Origin: Gammaproteobacteria bacterium
Lineage (GTDB): Bacteria > Pseudomonadota > Gammaproteobacteria > Burkholderiales > Rhodocyclaceae
NCBI GenBank assembly: GCA_029289235.1
Contig: JARFTZ010000015.1
Location: forward strand, 1-45,389
Direction of reading: 5' to 3'
DNA length: 45,389 bases
Positions 32,093 through 41,649 of the stretch are shown here, in pieces; position 1 is the stretch's first letter; each line of letters starts with the position of its first letter. The position numbers and the translations under genes are program-made. A model generated the notes under the pieces. It did no database searches. It was not told the DNA's origin and saw only the letters and a program-made list of their open reading frames with translations.

Positions 32093-34417
32093 ATGAAGAG
32101 AAATCTGATCGTTGGTGCGATCGCAGCACTTTTCGTTAACGCCGCCTGCGCCCTGGAACCTTTCACCGTCAAGGATATCCGGGTCGAAGGGATTCAGCGT
32201 ACGGAAGCCGGCACCGTATTCAGCTATCTCCCGGTCAAGGTTGGCGACACCATGACGGACGAGAAGGCGGCGCAAGCGATCAAGTCGTTGTTCGCTACCG
32301 GCTTCTTCAAGGATGTCCGCATCGAAATTGACGGGGCCGTCGTGGTGGTCGTGGTCGAAGAGCGACCGGCCATCGCGCAGATCGACTTCGTCGGACTCAA
32401 GGAGTTTGACAAGGACCAGTTGATCAAAGGCCTGAAGGAAGCGGGGTTCGCGATATCCCGCTCATTCGACCGCGGAATGCTTGAGCGCGCCGAGCAGGAG
32501 TTGAAGCGCCAGTACCTCACACGCGGCAAGTATTCGATGACCGTGACGACCACGGTCACACCACTTGAGCGTAACCGGGTCGCGATAAATTTCAACATCG
32601 ACGAAGGCGATGCGGCGTTGATCAAGCAGATCAACATCGTCGGCGCGAACGCCTTCAAGGAAAAGGAGTTGCTCGACCTTTTCCAGTTGCAGACGCCGAA
32701 CTGGATCAGTTGGTACACAAAGAACGATCAGTATTCCAAGCAGAAGCTGTCGGCCGACCTTGAATCCTTGCGTTCTCATTACCTCAACCGCGGTTTTCTC
32801 GATTTCAATATCGAATCGACGCAGGTCTCGATCAGTCCTGACAAGAAGGATATCTACATCACCATCAGCGTTTCCGAAGGCGAGCGCTATATCGTTTCGT
32901 CGGTCAAGCTGGCCGGTGATTTGATTCTCCCGGAGGATGAATTCCGGAAGGCGATGCAGATCAAGGCCGGCGATGTTTTCTCGCGGGAAAATCTCAATCA
33001 GAGCACGAAGGCCATCAGCGAGAAACTTTCCGCAAAGGGTTATGCGTTCGCCAACGTGAATGCCGCGCCGGAAGTGGATAAGGAAAAGCGTCAGGTCGCC
33101 TTCACGGTTTTTGTCGACCCGGGCAAGCGGGTTTACGTCCGCCGGATCAATATCGGCGGCAATACCAAGACGCGTGACGAAGTGGTCCGACAGGAAAGTC
33201 GTCAGATGGAAGGCGCGTGGTATGACGACGACAAGGTCAAGCTGAGCAAGCAGCGGATCGACAAGACGGATTATTTCTCCGAAGTGACGGTCGAAACGTT
33301 GCCGGTTCCGGGGACGACAGACCAGGTCGATGTCAATTACAACGTCACCGAGAAGTCGACCGGTAACATCACGCTGGGCGCAGGCTACTCCCAGTCGGAA
33401 AAGGTCATCCTTTCCGGATCCATCTCGCAGGCCAACATCTTCGGCAGCGGCAAGTACGTCTCGCTTCAGGTCGGCACCGGCAAAGTCAATCGCGCAATCG
33501 GACTGAGTTTCAACAACCCGTATTTCACCGTTGATGGCGTCAGTCAGGGGTTCGATGTTTATCACCGGAGGAGCGATCCCACTTCCCTCGGGTACGTCTA
33601 TACGACCGAATCGACGGGGGGCGGAGTAAAGTTCGGGATTCCGATTGCCGAAAGACAGTCGATCAATTTCGGCGCGGCAGTCGATTACACAAAAGTTACG
33701 ATCGATCCGGAGGATAGTGACACGCCGCTTCAGTATCTCCGGTTCGTGAACAAGTTCTGCGGCGAAGGCGAAAGTGGTTGTGCCAACCTGTCCATCCCTC
33801 TGACCGTGGGATGGGTTCGCGACGGGAAGGACAGTGCGATCAGCCCGACAAAGGGAAGTTATCAGCGGGCCACGTTCGAGGTCAGCCCCGCTGGTGATTT
33901 GCGCTATTACAAGGCCACAGTCCAGCATCAGCAGTTCTTCCCGCTCACGAAGGACATGACGCTCATGTTGAATGGCGAGCTGGGGTACGCGAAGGGACTG
34001 GGTGGTCAGGAAGTGGCGTTCTTCAAGAATTTCTACGCCGGCGGCACGGGTTCCGTTCGCGGCTGGGATACCGCGAGCCTTGGACCGTACGAGATTGACT
34101 CCGATGGCGACGAAGTGCGCTTGGGGGGAACCCGGCGAGTCATTTTCAACGCGGAGCTCATGATGCCCTTGCCTGGTTTCGGGAAGGATCGGTCGATGCG
34201 TTTCGGTCCGTTCTTTGATGCAGGTCAGGTTTATTCCGATGCGGCTAACAAGGATTCGAGTGTCTATGACAGCGGTCCGATCCGGATGTCGGTCGGGGTG
34301 GCCGCTTCCTGGCTGTCCCCTGTCGGGCCGCTCAAGTTCAGCTTTGCCCAGCCGCTGAACAAGCAGGATGGTGATAATATTCAGCGCTTCCAGTTCCAGC
34401 TGGGAACGACGTTTTAA
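32093..34417 (+). CDS. bamA: Outer membrane protein assembly factor BamA
   Basis: 774 residues. Central subunit of the machine that inserts beta-barrel proteins into the outer membrane. The signal peptide ends around NAACA before LEPFTVKDIRVEG. Five POTRA repeats follow to about residue 425, each beginning with an IRVEG- or INIVG-like strand. The C-terminal 16-strand barrel contains GGTGSVRGWDTASLGP (the lid-loop motif with RGW) and ends in a Phe, FQFQLGTTF, as outer-membrane proteins do. It lies four bases after rseP. Confidence 0.98.
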   Translation: MKRNLIVGAIAALFVNAACALEPFTVKDIRVEGIQRTEAGTVFSYLPVKVGDTMTDEKAAQAIKSLFATGFFKDVRIEIDGAVVVVVVEERPAIAQIDFVGLKEFDKDQLIKGLKEAGFAISRSFDRGMLERAEQELKRQYLTRGKYSMTVTTTVTPLERNRVAINFNIDEGDAALIKQINIVGANAFKEKELLDLFQLQTPNWISWYTKNDQYSKQKLSADLESLRSHYLNRGFLDFNIESTQVSISPDKKDIYITISVSEGERYIVSSVKLAGDLILPEDEFRKAMQIKAGDVFSRENLNQSTKAISEKLSAKGYAFANVNAAPEVDKEKRQVAFTVFVDPGKRVYVRRINIGGNTKTRDEVVRQESRQMEGAWYDDDKVKLSKQRIDKTDYFSEVTVETLPVPGTTDQVDVNYNVTEKSTGNITLGAGYSQSEKVILSGSISQANIFGSGKYVSLQVGTGKVNRAIGLSFNNPYFTVDGVSQGFDVYHRRSDPTSLGYVYTTESTGGGVKFGIPIAERQSINFGAAVDYTKVTIDPEDSDTPLQYLRFVNKFCGEGESGCANLSIPLTVGWVRDGKDSAISPTKGSYQRATFEVSPAGDLRYYKATVQHQQFFPLTKDMTLMLNGELGYAKGLGGQEVAFFKNFYAGGTGSVRGWDTASLGPYEIDSDGDEVRLGGTRRVIFNAELMMPLPGFGKDRSMRFGPFFDAGQVYSDAANKDSSVYDSGPIRMSVGVAASWLSPVGPLKFSFAQPLNKQDGDNIQRFQFQLGTTF

Positions 34418-34431
34418 TTAGGAGAATCAGT

Positions 34432-34947
34432 TTGAAAACGAAACTGGCTGCTGTTTTGACAGCGCTCATGGTGGCGCTGCCGGTGTCGCAAGTATCGGCG
34501 AACGAGGGGGTGAAAATCGGCTACGTCAATACGCAGCGGATTTTCCGTGACGCACCGGCTGCAGTGAAAGCGGCCAAGAAGATCGAAGCTGAATTCTCGC
34601 GGCGTGATCAGGAGCTTCAGGGCATGGCGAAGCAGTTGCAGGGCATGCAACAGTCGCTGGAGAAGAATTCGCTGACCATGACGGAGTCGGATCGGCGCGC
34701 CAAGGAGAAGGAGCTGAACGAACTGTCGCGCGAATTCCAGCGCAAGCAGCGCGAGTTCCGTGAAGATCTCAACCTCCGTCAGAATGAGGAAAACGCGGCG
34801 ATCATCGAGAAGGCCAACAAGGCGATCAAGCAACTGGCTGAAACCGAGAAGTACGATCTGATCGTTCAGGATGTCGTGTGGGCAAGCCCGCGGCTCGATA
34901 TCACCGAAAAGATCATCAAGGCCCTGGCCACCGAAAACGGCAAGTAA
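34432..34947 (+). CDS. skp: Periplasmic chaperone Skp (OmpH family)
   Basis: 171 residues. Trimeric jellyfish-shaped chaperone that escorts unfolded outer-membrane proteins to BamA. The signal peptide ends around SQVSA before NEGVKIGYVNTQRIF. A long Lys/Glu/Gln-rich coiled coil covers about 45-135. The start is TTG, chosen because AGGAG at 34420-34424 lies seven bases upstream and no ATG precedes the signal peptide. A weak start codon may limit its level relative to bamA. Confidence 0.94.
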   Translation: MKTKLAAVLTALMVALPVSQVSANEGVKIGYVNTQRIFRDAPAAVKAAKKIEAEFSRRDQELQGMAKQLQGMQQSLEKNSLTMTESDRRAKEKELNELSREFQRKQREFREDLNLRQNEENAAIIEKANKAIKQLAETEKYDLIVQDVVWASPRLDITEKIIKALATENGK

Positions 34948-34952
34948 ACAAC

Positions 34953-35990
34953 GTGGTCAGGCAAGCTGGGCGTCGCCTTGGCGAGATCGTCGCGCAACTG
35001 GGCGGCGAGCTTATCGGAGATTCGTCGATCGAAGTGTCGCAGGTCGGTACTTTGGCGTCGGCAGAGCCGGGGCAGATCGCGTTTCTGGCAAACCCGAAAT
35101 ACCGGCAGCAATTGCAGTCCACACGGGCTTCCGCGGTAATCGTTCCGCCGAGGTTTGTGGGCGATACCGATCTGCCGAAAATCGTTCATCCGAATTCCTA
35201 CGCATACTATGCGCGGGTTGTCGCCTTGCTGAATCCGCCGGAGGTGCGCTCCCAAGGGGTGCATCCCAGCGCCGTTGTCGAGAGTCCAGTCCCGGAGACC
35301 GCGCGGGTAGGTGAGAACGTGGTGATCGGTCGCGATGCGATGATCGGTGAGAACGTCACCCTCTATCCGGGCTGCGTGATTGGCGACCGCGTTTCGATCG
35401 GCGACGACTCGGTCATTTATCCGAATGTTGTTGTTTATCATGATTGCGTGATCGGCAAGCGGGCTGTCGTACAGGCGGGGGCGGTGATCGGCAGCGACGG
35501 CTTCGGCTTCGCCAAGGACGGCGAGCGCTGGATCAAGATTCCCCAGATTGGTCGCGTGGTTATCGGCGACGACGTGGAGATTGGCGCAAATACGTCGATC
35601 GACCGCGGCGCTCTGGACGATACGGTGATCGGTGATGGCGTGAAGCTCGATAACCAGATCCAGATTGCGCACAACGTCACCATCGGCGATCACGCGGCGA
35701 TGGCTGGCTGCGTCGGGGTCGCCGGAAGTACACACATCGGGCGGCGTTGCACGATTGGCGGGGCCGGGATGATCATCGGGCACCTCGAACTGGCCGATGA
35801 CGTCCACGTCTCGGCCGGGACGATGGTGACCAAGAGTCTGCGTCAGCCGGGCCAGTACACCAGCATTTTCCCTTTGGAGCCGCACGACGAGTGGTTGCAG
35901 AACGCGGCGCAAATCAAGCGTCTCGCGAAGCTCGCCGAGCGGGTGTCTGAACTCGAGAAAAAACTCGAATCATTGGAGAAATCATCTTGA
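34953..35990 (+). CDS. lpxD: UDP-3-O-(3-hydroxyacyl)glucosamine N-acyltransferase
   Basis: 345 residues. Third step of lipid A synthesis, adding the 2-N acyl chain from acyl-ACP. An N-terminal uridine-binding domain is followed by a left-handed beta-helix of hexapeptide repeats (for example [24 protein letters not shown]). The catalytic His lies in the [14 protein letters not shown] stretch. The C-terminal helix ([17 protein letters not shown]) is typical. Start is GTG 34953, five bases after the skp stop; an earlier in-frame ATG lies inside skp and adds non-family sequence. Four-base overlap with fabZ. Confidence 0.96.
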   Translation: MVRQAGRRLGEIVAQLGGELIGDSSIEVSQVGTLASAEPGQIAFLANPKYRQQLQSTRASAVIVPPRFVGDTDLPKIVHPNSYAYYARVVALLNPPEVRSQGVHPSAVVESPVPETARVGENVVIGRDAMIGENVTLYPGCVIGDRVSIGDDSVIYPNVVVYHDCVIGKRAVVQAGAVIGSDGFGFAKDGERWIKIPQIGRVVIGDDVEIGANTSIDRGALDDTVIGDGVKLDNQIQIAHNVTIGDHAAMAGCVGVAGSTHIGRRCTIGGAGMIIGHLELADDVHVSAGTMVTKSLRQPGQYTSIFPLEPHDEWLQNAAQIKRLAKLAERVSELEKKLESLEKSS

Positions 35991-36433
35991 ATACGATGGA
36001 TATTCACGAAATACTGAAGCATCTTCCCCACCGTTATCCGTTCCTTCTCGTGGATCGGGTCGTTGACTTCGAGCCGGGGAAATTTCTCCACGCCTACAAG
36101 AACATCACGATCAACGAGCCGTTCTTCGTCGGGCACTTCCCGCACCATCCCGTCCTGCCTGGCGTGCTGATCATGGAAGCGCTGGCGCAAGCCGCCGGCA
36201 TTCTCTCCTTCAAAACGATGGGATCGCTGCCAGACGAGAACTCGGTGTTCTATTTCGTCGGCATCGACAACGCGCGCTTCAAGAAGCCCGTCACCGCCGG
36301 CGATCAATTGCACCTGCACGTCGAGATCGCGCGTCAGATGCGCGGTATCTGGAAATACAAGGCCGAGGCGAAAGTTGACGGCGAAGTCGTCGCCGAAGCC
36401 GAACTGATGTGCGCCAAGCGCGACGTCGCCTGA
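35987..36433 (+). CDS. fabZ: 3-hydroxyacyl-[acyl-carrier-protein] dehydratase FabZ
   Basis: 148 residues, hotdog fold. Removes water from 3-hydroxyacyl-ACP in fatty-acid elongation, competing with LpxA and LpxD for the same intermediate. [13 protein letters not shown] and [20 protein letters not shown] carry the catalytic His (H50) and Glu (E64). I place the start at TTG 35987, which overlaps the lpxD stop and has GGAG eight bases upstream. ATG 35996 is the alternative and would shorten the protein by three residues. Confidence 0.97.
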   Translation: MNTMDIHEILKHLPHRYPFLLVDRVVDFEPGKFLHAYKNITINEPFFVGHFPHHPVLPGVLIMEALAQAAGILSFKTMGSLPDENSVFYFVGIDNARFKKPVTAGDQLHLHVEIARQMRGIWKYKAEAKVDGEVVAEAELMCAKRDVA

Positions 36434-36452
36434 TTGCGTTCGGGGCAGCCAG

Positions 36453-37223
36453 ATGATTCATCCCACGGCAATCATTCATCCCGGCGCGAAGCTGGGCGCC
36501 GGCGTGAGCGTCGGCCCGTACTCGATCATCGGCGAGCATGTCGAGATCGGTGACAACACGACGATCGGCCCGCATGTCGTCATCTCCGGGCACACCCGGA
36601 TCGGCTGCGACAACCGGATCTTCCAGTTTTCCTCGATCGGCGAGGTGCCGCAGGACAAGAAGTACGCCGGCGAGCCGACCCGCCTGGAGATCGGTGATCG
36701 CAACACCATCCGCGAGTTCTGCACGTTCAACCTCGGCACCGCCCAGGACGCTGGCGTGACGCGCATCGGCAGCGACAACTGGATCATGGCCTACGTGCAT
36801 ATCGCTCATGATTGTCAGGTCGGCAATCGTACGATCTTCGCCAATAACTCGCAGTTGGCCGGGCACGTGCATGTTGACGATTGGGCGATTCTTGGCGGCT
36901 ATACCGGTGTGCATCAGTTCTGCCGGGTCGGATCGCATACGATGACCGCCGTCGGAACGGTCGTCCTGCAGGATGTGCCGCCCTACGTGATGGCCGCGGG
37001 CAACTCGGCAAGCCCGTACGGGATCAATGCCGAGGGACTTAAGCGGCGGGGCTTCTCGCCCGAGGCGCTGATGGCCTTGAAGCGCGCCTACCGGACCCTG
37101 TACAAGTCCGGTCTGATGCTCGAAGAGGCGCGAACGAAACTGGAAGAGGACGCCAAGATGCATCCGGAAATCCAGCCGATCCTTGATTTTCTGGCGGTTT
37201 CGAAGCGCGGCATCATCCGATGA
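36453..37223 (+). CDS. lpxA: UDP-N-acetylglucosamine acyltransferase
   Basis: 256 residues. First step of lipid A synthesis, adding 3-hydroxyacyl to UDP-GlcNAc. Hexapeptide beta-helix from the start ([20 protein letters not shown]). The catalytic His is within [14 protein letters not shown]. The C-terminal helical domain contains [14 protein letters not shown] and [12 protein letters not shown]. It overlaps lpxB by four bases (ATGA), completing the fabZ-lpxA-lpxB order seen in most Gram-negatives. Confidence 0.98.
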   Translation: MIHPTAIIHPGAKLGAGVSVGPYSIIGEHVEIGDNTTIGPHVVISGHTRIGCDNRIFQFSSIGEVPQDKKYAGEPTRLEIGDRNTIREFCTFNLGTAQDAGVTRIGSDNWIMAYVHIAHDCQVGNRTIFANNSQLAGHVHVDDWAILGGYTGVHQFCRVGSHTMTAVGTVVLQDVPPYVMAAGNSASPYGINAEGLKRRGFSPEALMALKRAYRTLYKSGLMLEEARTKLEEDAKMHPEIQPILDFLAVSKRGIIR

Positions 37224-38404
37224 GTCACCGGGCGGTACGCATCGCCATGGTGGCTGGCGAAGCGTCCGGCGACCAACTGGCGAGTCATTTGATTCGCGCG
37301 CTTCGGGCCAGGCTGCCGAATGCCGAGTTTTTCGGCATCGGCGGGCCGAAGATGGAAGGGCAGGGCTTTAGGGCCTGGTATCCCCTCGAAAAGCTTTCCG
37401 TAATGGGGTACGTCGAGGTCCTGCGCCGCTACCGAGAAATTTCGGGCATCCGCAAGGATCTGAAACGTCGCCTGCTGGCCGATCCGCCCGATGTATTCAT
37501 CGGGATCGACGCCCCCGACTTCAACCTTTGGCTCGAAAAAGCGCTCAAGCAACGCGGCGTGCCGGCCATCCACTATGTCAGCCCGTCGATCTGGGCCTGG
37601 CGCGGCAAGCGGATCCACAAGATCGGCGCTTCGGTCTCCCGGATCCTGGCGTTGTTCCCCTTCGAGCCGGCGCTGTACGAGAAGGAGGGAATTCCCGTCA
37701 CCTATGTCGGGCATCCCCTGGCCGACATGTTGCCGGTCGATGATGTGCGTAGCGCGGCCCGGGAATTGCTGGGTCTTTCGCCGCAGTTGCCGGTGTTCGC
37801 CTTGCTCCCCGGCAGCCGTCAGTCCGAACTCGAATACATGGCCGATACGTTCATCGAGACGGCGAAGCTGATTCACGAAAAACAACCGGGGGCGTTGTTC
37901 CTGGTGCCAATGGCTACGCGCGAAACGCGGTTGCTGTTCGAAGCGGCACTTTACCGCTGCAACGCCCGCGAGCTTCCGGTCCGCATGTTGTTCGGCCACG
38001 CCCACGAGGCCATGGCCGCGGCGGATGTCGTCCTCGTGGCCAGCGGTACCGCGACGCTGGAGGCAGCGTTGCTCAAGCGGCCGATGGTCATCGCCTACAA
38101 GATGGCATCGCTCAGCCATCGCTTGATGCGGCGGATGGGCTATCTGCCGTATGTCGGACTGCCGAATATTCTCGCCGGACGTTTCGTCGTTCCCGAGTTC
38201 ATCCAGGACGATGCGACACCGGAGAATCTGGCCCAAGCGCTGCTCAATTTCCTGGGGGACAAGGCAACCTGTGCCCGCATCGGAGAGGTGTTCCGCGACA
38301 TCCATCTGCAACTCAGGCAGAACACCGCGGAGAAGGCGGCCAGTGCGGTCCTGGACTGTTTGCCTGTGGAGGTGCGGAAAAATGCTGTCGTTGCTGCTGC
38401 CTGA
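37220..38404 (+). CDS. lpxB: Lipid-A-disaccharide synthase
   Basis: 394 residues, GT19 glycosyltransferase that joins UDP-2,3-diacylglucosamine and lipid [17 protein letters not shown] at the N-terminus is diagnostic, followed by [20 protein letters not shown]-like [25 protein letters not shown] and [25 protein letters not shown] is the nucleotide-sugar site. Its last 23 bases overlap rnhB. Confidence 0.98.
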   Translation: MSHRAVRIAMVAGEASGDQLASHLIRALRARLPNAEFFGIGGPKMEGQGFRAWYPLEKLSVMGYVEVLRRYREISGIRKDLKRRLLADPPDVFIGIDAPDFNLWLEKALKQRGVPAIHYVSPSIWAWRGKRIHKIGASVSRILALFPFEPALYEKEGIPVTYVGHPLADMLPVDDVRSAARELLGLSPQLPVFALLPGSRQSELEYMADTFIETAKLIHEKQPGALFLVPMATRETRLLFEAALYRCNARELPVRMLFGHAHEAMAAADVVLVASGTATLEAALLKRPMVIAYKMASLSHRLMRRMGYLPYVGLPNILAGRFVVPEFIQDDATPENLAQALLNFLGDKATCARIGEVFRDIHLQLRQNTAEKAASAVLDCLPVEVRKNAVVAAA

Positions 38405-38969
38405 CGGGCTGGTCTGTGGTGTTGACGAGGCTGGCCGCGGACCGCTCGCCGGGCCTGTGGTCGCGGCCGCGGTCATTCTCGATCCGCAGCAGCCGATCGC
38501 AGGATTGAACGACTCCAAGAAACTTTCGGCGAAGCGTCGCGAGGCGCTGGCGATGGAAATTCGAGAACGGGCGCTGGCCTGGGCCGTTGCCGAAGCAAGC
38601 GTCGATGAGATCGACCGCATCAATATCCTGCAGGCCAGCTTCCTGGCCATGCGCCGCGCGGTTGAAGGACTGAGGCTGCGGCCGGAGAAGGCCTTGATCG
38701 ACGGCAATCGCTGTCCTGCGCTCGATTGCCCTGCCGAAGCGATCGTCGGCGGTGACGGCAAGGTGGCGTCGATTGCAGCTGCGTCGATTCTGGCCAAAAC
38801 GGTACGCGATGCCGGGATGCTGGAACTGCATGCGGAGTTTCCGATGTACGGCTTCGACCGGCACATGGGCTACCCGACAGCGTTTCATTTACAGGCGCTA
38901 CGTGAACACGGGCCGAGTCGTGTGCATCGGCGCAGTTATGCGCCGGTCGCGCAGCTGACCTTGCTATGA
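38382..38969 (+). CDS. rnhB: Ribonuclease HII
   Basis: 195 residues. Removes ribonucleotides misincorporated in DNA and RNA primers. [21 protein letters not shown] has the catalytic Asp-Glu pair (D15, E16). [20 protein letters not shown] and [13 protein letters not shown] supply the rest of the active site. ATG 38382 lies inside the 3' end of lpxB in another frame and is preceded by GGAGGTG, so the 23-base overlap looks real. It overlaps the next gene by four bases. Confidence 0.97.
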   Translation: MLSLLLPDGLVCGVDEAGRGPLAGPVVAAAVILDPQQPIAGLNDSKKLSAKRREALAMEIRERALAWAVAEASVDEIDRINILQASFLAMRRAVEGLRLRPEKALIDGNRCPALDCPAEAIVGGDGKVASIAAASILAKTVRDAGMLELHAEFPMYGFDRHMGYPTAFHLQALREHGPSRVHRRSYAPVAQLTLL

Positions 38970-39748
38970 AACGCATCGTTTCGCGCGAAAACGCGCATTT
39001 CCGCGAACTGAGGAAGCTCTGCCAGGGCGGGCGCGAGCGGCGCAAGACCGGGTGTATCGTCCTAGATGGCATGCATCTGATCGAAGCCCATGTCGAGCGA
39101 TTCGGACTGCCGCAGGAGATCGTGGTCAGTGAGAGCGGTCTTGAGCGCGACGAGATCGCGCGCTTCCTCGCCGGTGTCGCCGTCGATTCGTCGGTAACGG
39201 CCCTTGCCGATGCGTTGTTCGGCGAACTTGCGGTGGTCGATACGCCGAGTGGGATCATGGCTGTGGCCACGCTTCCAGGATGTTCGGCGAGTCTGAAACC
39301 GGATGCCGACACGCTGGTGCTCGACGGGGTGCAGGATCCGGGCAACCTCGGGTCGATTCTGCGCTCGGCGGCAGCGGCCGGATTCAGGCAGGTGGCGCTG
39401 TCGCCGGACTGCGCGCAGGCGTGGTCGCCGAAGGTGCTGCGCGCGGCGATGGGGGGGCATTTCTTTCTCGACATCCACGAAGGCTGCGACCTGCTGGCGT
39501 TTCTCTCCGGTTTTCGTGGCGAATCGATCGTCACCGCACTCGATGCGGTCGACGTGCTCTACACGCTGGACCTGGCCGGGCCGGTCGCCTGGGTGTTCGG
39601 CAGCGAGGGGCAGGGCGTGCGCCCGGAGGTGATGGAAGCCGCCGGTCGAAAAATCCGCATCCCGATGCCCGGGAAGGCTGAATCGCTCAACGTGGCGGCC
39701 GCGGCGGCCATTTGCCTCTTCGAAACGGTCAGGCAGCGCTCGCGCTGA
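38966..39748 (+). CDS. TrmH/SpoU-family RNA 2'-O-methyltransferase
   Basis: 260 residues. SpoU-type knotted methyltransferase using S-adenosylmethionine. The three signature motifs are [22 protein letters not shown] (about 113-134), [10 protein letters not shown] (about 212-221) and [22 protein letters not shown] near the end. An N-terminal substrate-binding domain ([21 protein letters not shown]) points to an rRNA methylase of the RlmB or YsgA/TsnR type. The exact target nucleotide cannot be told. It closes the long rpsB block and converges on smpB with a seven-base gap. Confidence 0.92.
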   Translation: MKRIVSRENAHFRELRKLCQGGRERRKTGCIVLDGMHLIEAHVERFGLPQEIVVSESGLERDEIARFLAGVAVDSSVTALADALFGELAVVDTPSGIMAVATLPGCSASLKPDADTLVLDGVQDPGNLGSILRSAAAAGFRQVALSPDCAQAWSPKVLRAAMGGHFFLDIHEGCDLLAFLSGFRGESIVTALDAVDVLYTLDLAGPVAWVFGSEGQGVRPEVMEAAGRKIRIPMPGKAESLNVAAAAAICLFETVRQRSR

Positions 39749-39755
39749 CTAGACT

Positions 39756-40202
39756 CTATATCTTCGTTCGCATCAGCCGCGCCTTTTCGCGGTCCCAGTC
39801 GCGATCCTTCTCCGCCTCGCGCTTGTCGTGCAGTTTCTTCCCCTTGGCGAGGCCGATCTGCACTTTCACCCGGCCGCGCTGGTAATGCAGATCCAGCGGC
39901 ATCAGCGTGAAACCGGCGCGTTCGACCTTGCCGATCAGCTTGCTGATCTGCGCCGCGTGCAGCAGCAGCTTGCGGGTGCGGATCGGGTCGGGCTTGACGT
40001 GCGTCGACGCCTGCGTGAGCGGCGTGATGTGCATGCCGAAGATGAACACCTCGCCGTCGCGGACGATCACGTAGGATTCCTTGATGTTCGCGCGCCCGGC
40101 GCGGATCGCCTTGATTTCCCAGCCTTCGAGCATGATTCCGGCCTCGAACTGCTCTTCGATGAAATAGTCGTGGAAGGCTTTTTTGTTATTGACGATGCTC
40201 AT
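39756..40202 (-). CDS. smpB: SsrA-binding protein SmpB
   Basis: 148 residues. Partner of tmRNA in rescue of stalled ribosomes. [40 protein letters not shown] is recognisable (positions about 5-44). The C-terminal tail with [23 protein letters not shown] is the basic helix that enters the mRNA channel. No ssrA gene is present in this window. Confidence 0.98.
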   Translation of the reverse strand: MSIVNNKKAFHDYFIEEQFEAGIMLEGWEIKAIRAGRANIKESYVIVRDGEVFIFGMHITPLTQASTHVKPDPIRTRKLLLHAAQISKLIGKVERAGFTLMPLDLHYQRGRVKVQIGLAKGKKLHDKREAEKDRDWDREKARLMRTKI

Positions 40203-40236
40203 GATGTGTTTCCGTCGGATCGCGCGGCGAGGATGC

Positions 40237-40253
40237 TAGAATCGGCGATTCTA
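40237..40253. promoter_or_regulatory. Mirror-image -10 elements between smpB and ratA
   Basis: TAGAATC (40237-40243), GGC, GATTCTA (40247-40253) form a perfect palindrome. Read on each strand it gives TAGAAT, a good -10 hexamer, one facing ratA and one facing smpB. -35 elements are poor on both sides (GTCGGA and TCGGCC at 17 bases). It may be a pair of face-to-face promoters or an operator. Confidence 0.4.
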
Positions 40254-40278
40254 CAGGATTCGATGGACGTGGCCGAGA

Positions 40279-40722
40279 ATGCCCCTTGTTGAAAAATCGG
40301 TATTGATCGAGCGTTCGGCGCAGCAGATGTTCGCCCTCGTCGAGGATATCGAAAGCTATCCGGAATTTTTGCCATGGTGCAGCGAAACGCGGGTCGATTT
40401 CCGCGATGAGCGTCGCACCGTGGCGACGCTGCATATCAGTTTTCATGCCATCAAGTCGCATTTCACGACCGAAAACGCCAAGGAAAGCCCGACCTGGATG
40501 GGCATGAAACTCGTTGACGGGCCGTTTCGCCGGCTTGAGGGCGGCTGGCGCTTCAAGCCGCTGGCGGAGAATGCCTGCAAGGTCGAGTTCCAGTTGTCCT
40601 ACGATTTTTCCAGCAAGTTGTTCGAGAAGATTATCGGCCCGGTGTTCAGCCAGATCACCAATACGTTCGTCGAGGCGTTCGTCAAACGGGCCGATCAGGT
40701 TTACGGGAAGTCGCATGAGTGA
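40279..40722 (+). CDS. ratA: Type II toxin-antitoxin-like RatA, START-domain protein
   Basis: 147 residues of the SRPBCC/START (polyketide cyclase-like) fold, COQ10-like. VEKSVLIERSAQQMFALVEDIESYPEFLPWC is the diagnostic N-terminus, and the end shows GPVFSQITNTFVEAFVKRADQVYG. E. coli RatA was described as inhibiting 70S assembly, while the eukaryotic relative COQ10 binds coenzyme Q. The physiological role is unsettled. The ratA-rnfH pair next to smpB is conserved in proteobacteria. It overlaps rnfH by eight bases. Confidence 0.93.
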   Translation: MPLVEKSVLIERSAQQMFALVEDIESYPEFLPWCSETRVDFRDERRTVATLHISFHAIKSHFTTENAKESPTWMGMKLVDGPFRRLEGGWRFKPLAENACKVEFQLSYDFSSKLFEKIIGPVFSQITNTFVEAFVKRADQVYGKSHE

Positions 40723-41035
40723 TCTGATTCGCGTTGAAGTGGTTTACGCGTTGCCAACGAAGCAGGAACTGCTCGCCGTCAAGGTGGCGCCTGGAACGAC
40801 GGTGCGCCAGGCGATTGAAGCCTCCGGCATCCTGGAGAAATACCCCGAGATCGATCTCGCCAGGAACAAGCTCGGGGTGTTCGCCAAGCTGACCAAGCCG
40901 GACGCGGTGCTGCGCGACCGCGACCGGGTCGAAATCTACCGGCCATTGATTGCCGACCCGAAGGAAGTGCGCAAGCAGCGCGCGGCGGAGGGCAAGGTCA
41001 TGAAGAAAGGCGCCGGTGAGCAAGAGAGTGTTTGA
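40715..41035 (+). CDS. rnfH: RnfH family protein (UPF0125)
   Basis: 106 residues with a beta-grasp, ubiquitin-like fold. RVEVVYALPTKQELLAVKV, TTVRQAIEASGIL and DRVEIYRPLIADPKEVRKQRA are the conserved family segments. Function is unknown. The name comes from a link to rnf electron-transport genes in Rhodobacter, and it has also been called RatB as partner of RatA. ATG 40715 is preceded by GGGAAG and lies inside the ratA end. Confidence 0.93.
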   Translation: MSDLIRVEVVYALPTKQELLAVKVAPGTTVRQAIEASGILEKYPEIDLARNKLGVFAKLTKPDAVLRDRDRVEIYRPLIADPKEVRKQRAAEGKVMKKGAGEQESV

Positions 41036-41053
41036 TCGAGAGAGAGTCATCCG

Positions 41054-41641
41054 ATGCGCCTGAAAATGTCCGACAAGTCGCTTTTCGCCGTCCTGCTGCG
41101 TTCGCCGTGGTGGCTGAGTTTTGCCATTGCGCTGTTGCTCGGGCTGGCCGTGCGGCTGTTTGCTCCGAGTCGTTATGTTGTGCCGGCGCTGTCGATCTGC
41201 ATCCCCTTCGTGGTGATCGGCTGCATGGCCGCGTGGAAGCAGTTGCGGTTGCCTGGCGCGGGAAAAATTGCAGCGACCGTGGAAGCGGTGACGGCGATGT
41301 CCTGGCGCGAGTTCTCGGCGGTTCTGGAAAGCGCGTTTCAGCGCGACGGCTTTGCGGTGACGCGTCTTGCCGGCGAGGCGGATTTTCGCCTGGAGAAGGC
41401 GGGGCGCGTCACGCTGGTGTCCGGCAAGCGCTGGAAGGCGGCGAATCACGGCGTCGAGCCCTTGCGCGAACTGCTGCAGCAACGCCAGAAGCACGAGGCG
41501 CACGAGGCCGTTTATATTGCCGTCGGCATCGTCTCGGAGAACGCCCGGCGTTTTGCTCGCGAAAACAACCTGCGGATTATCGGCGGCATGGAACTGAGCA
41601 GCCTGCTGCGCTTGCCGAAGGCGGCGAAGACCGGTTCCTGA
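41054..41641 (+). CDS. Membrane-anchored Mrr-like restriction-endonuclease-fold protein
   Basis: 195 residues. Two N-terminal membrane helices (about 17-37 and 42-62) are followed by a cytoplasmic domain of the Mrr-cat PD-(D/E)XK type (about 80-190). WREFSAVLESAFQRDGF is the usual leading helix and ADFRLEKAGRVTLVSGKRWK the catalytic hairpin, with D110 and K125. The Gln that normally precedes the catalytic Lys (QxK) is replaced by Ser (S123). Such membrane-linked Mrr proteins are of unknown role. It may act on foreign DNA or be structural. It lies downstream of rnfH by 18 nt. Confidence 0.75.
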   Translation: MRLKMSDKSLFAVLLRSPWWLSFAIALLLGLAVRLFAPSRYVVPALSICIPFVVIGCMAAWKQLRLPGAGKIAATVEAVTAMSWREFSAVLESAFQRDGFAVTRLAGEADFRLEKAGRVTLVSGKRWKAANHGVEPLRELLQQRQKHEAHEAVYIAVGIVSENARRFARENNLRIIGGMELSSLLRLPKAAKTGS

Positions 41642-41649
41642 AGAAGGCC

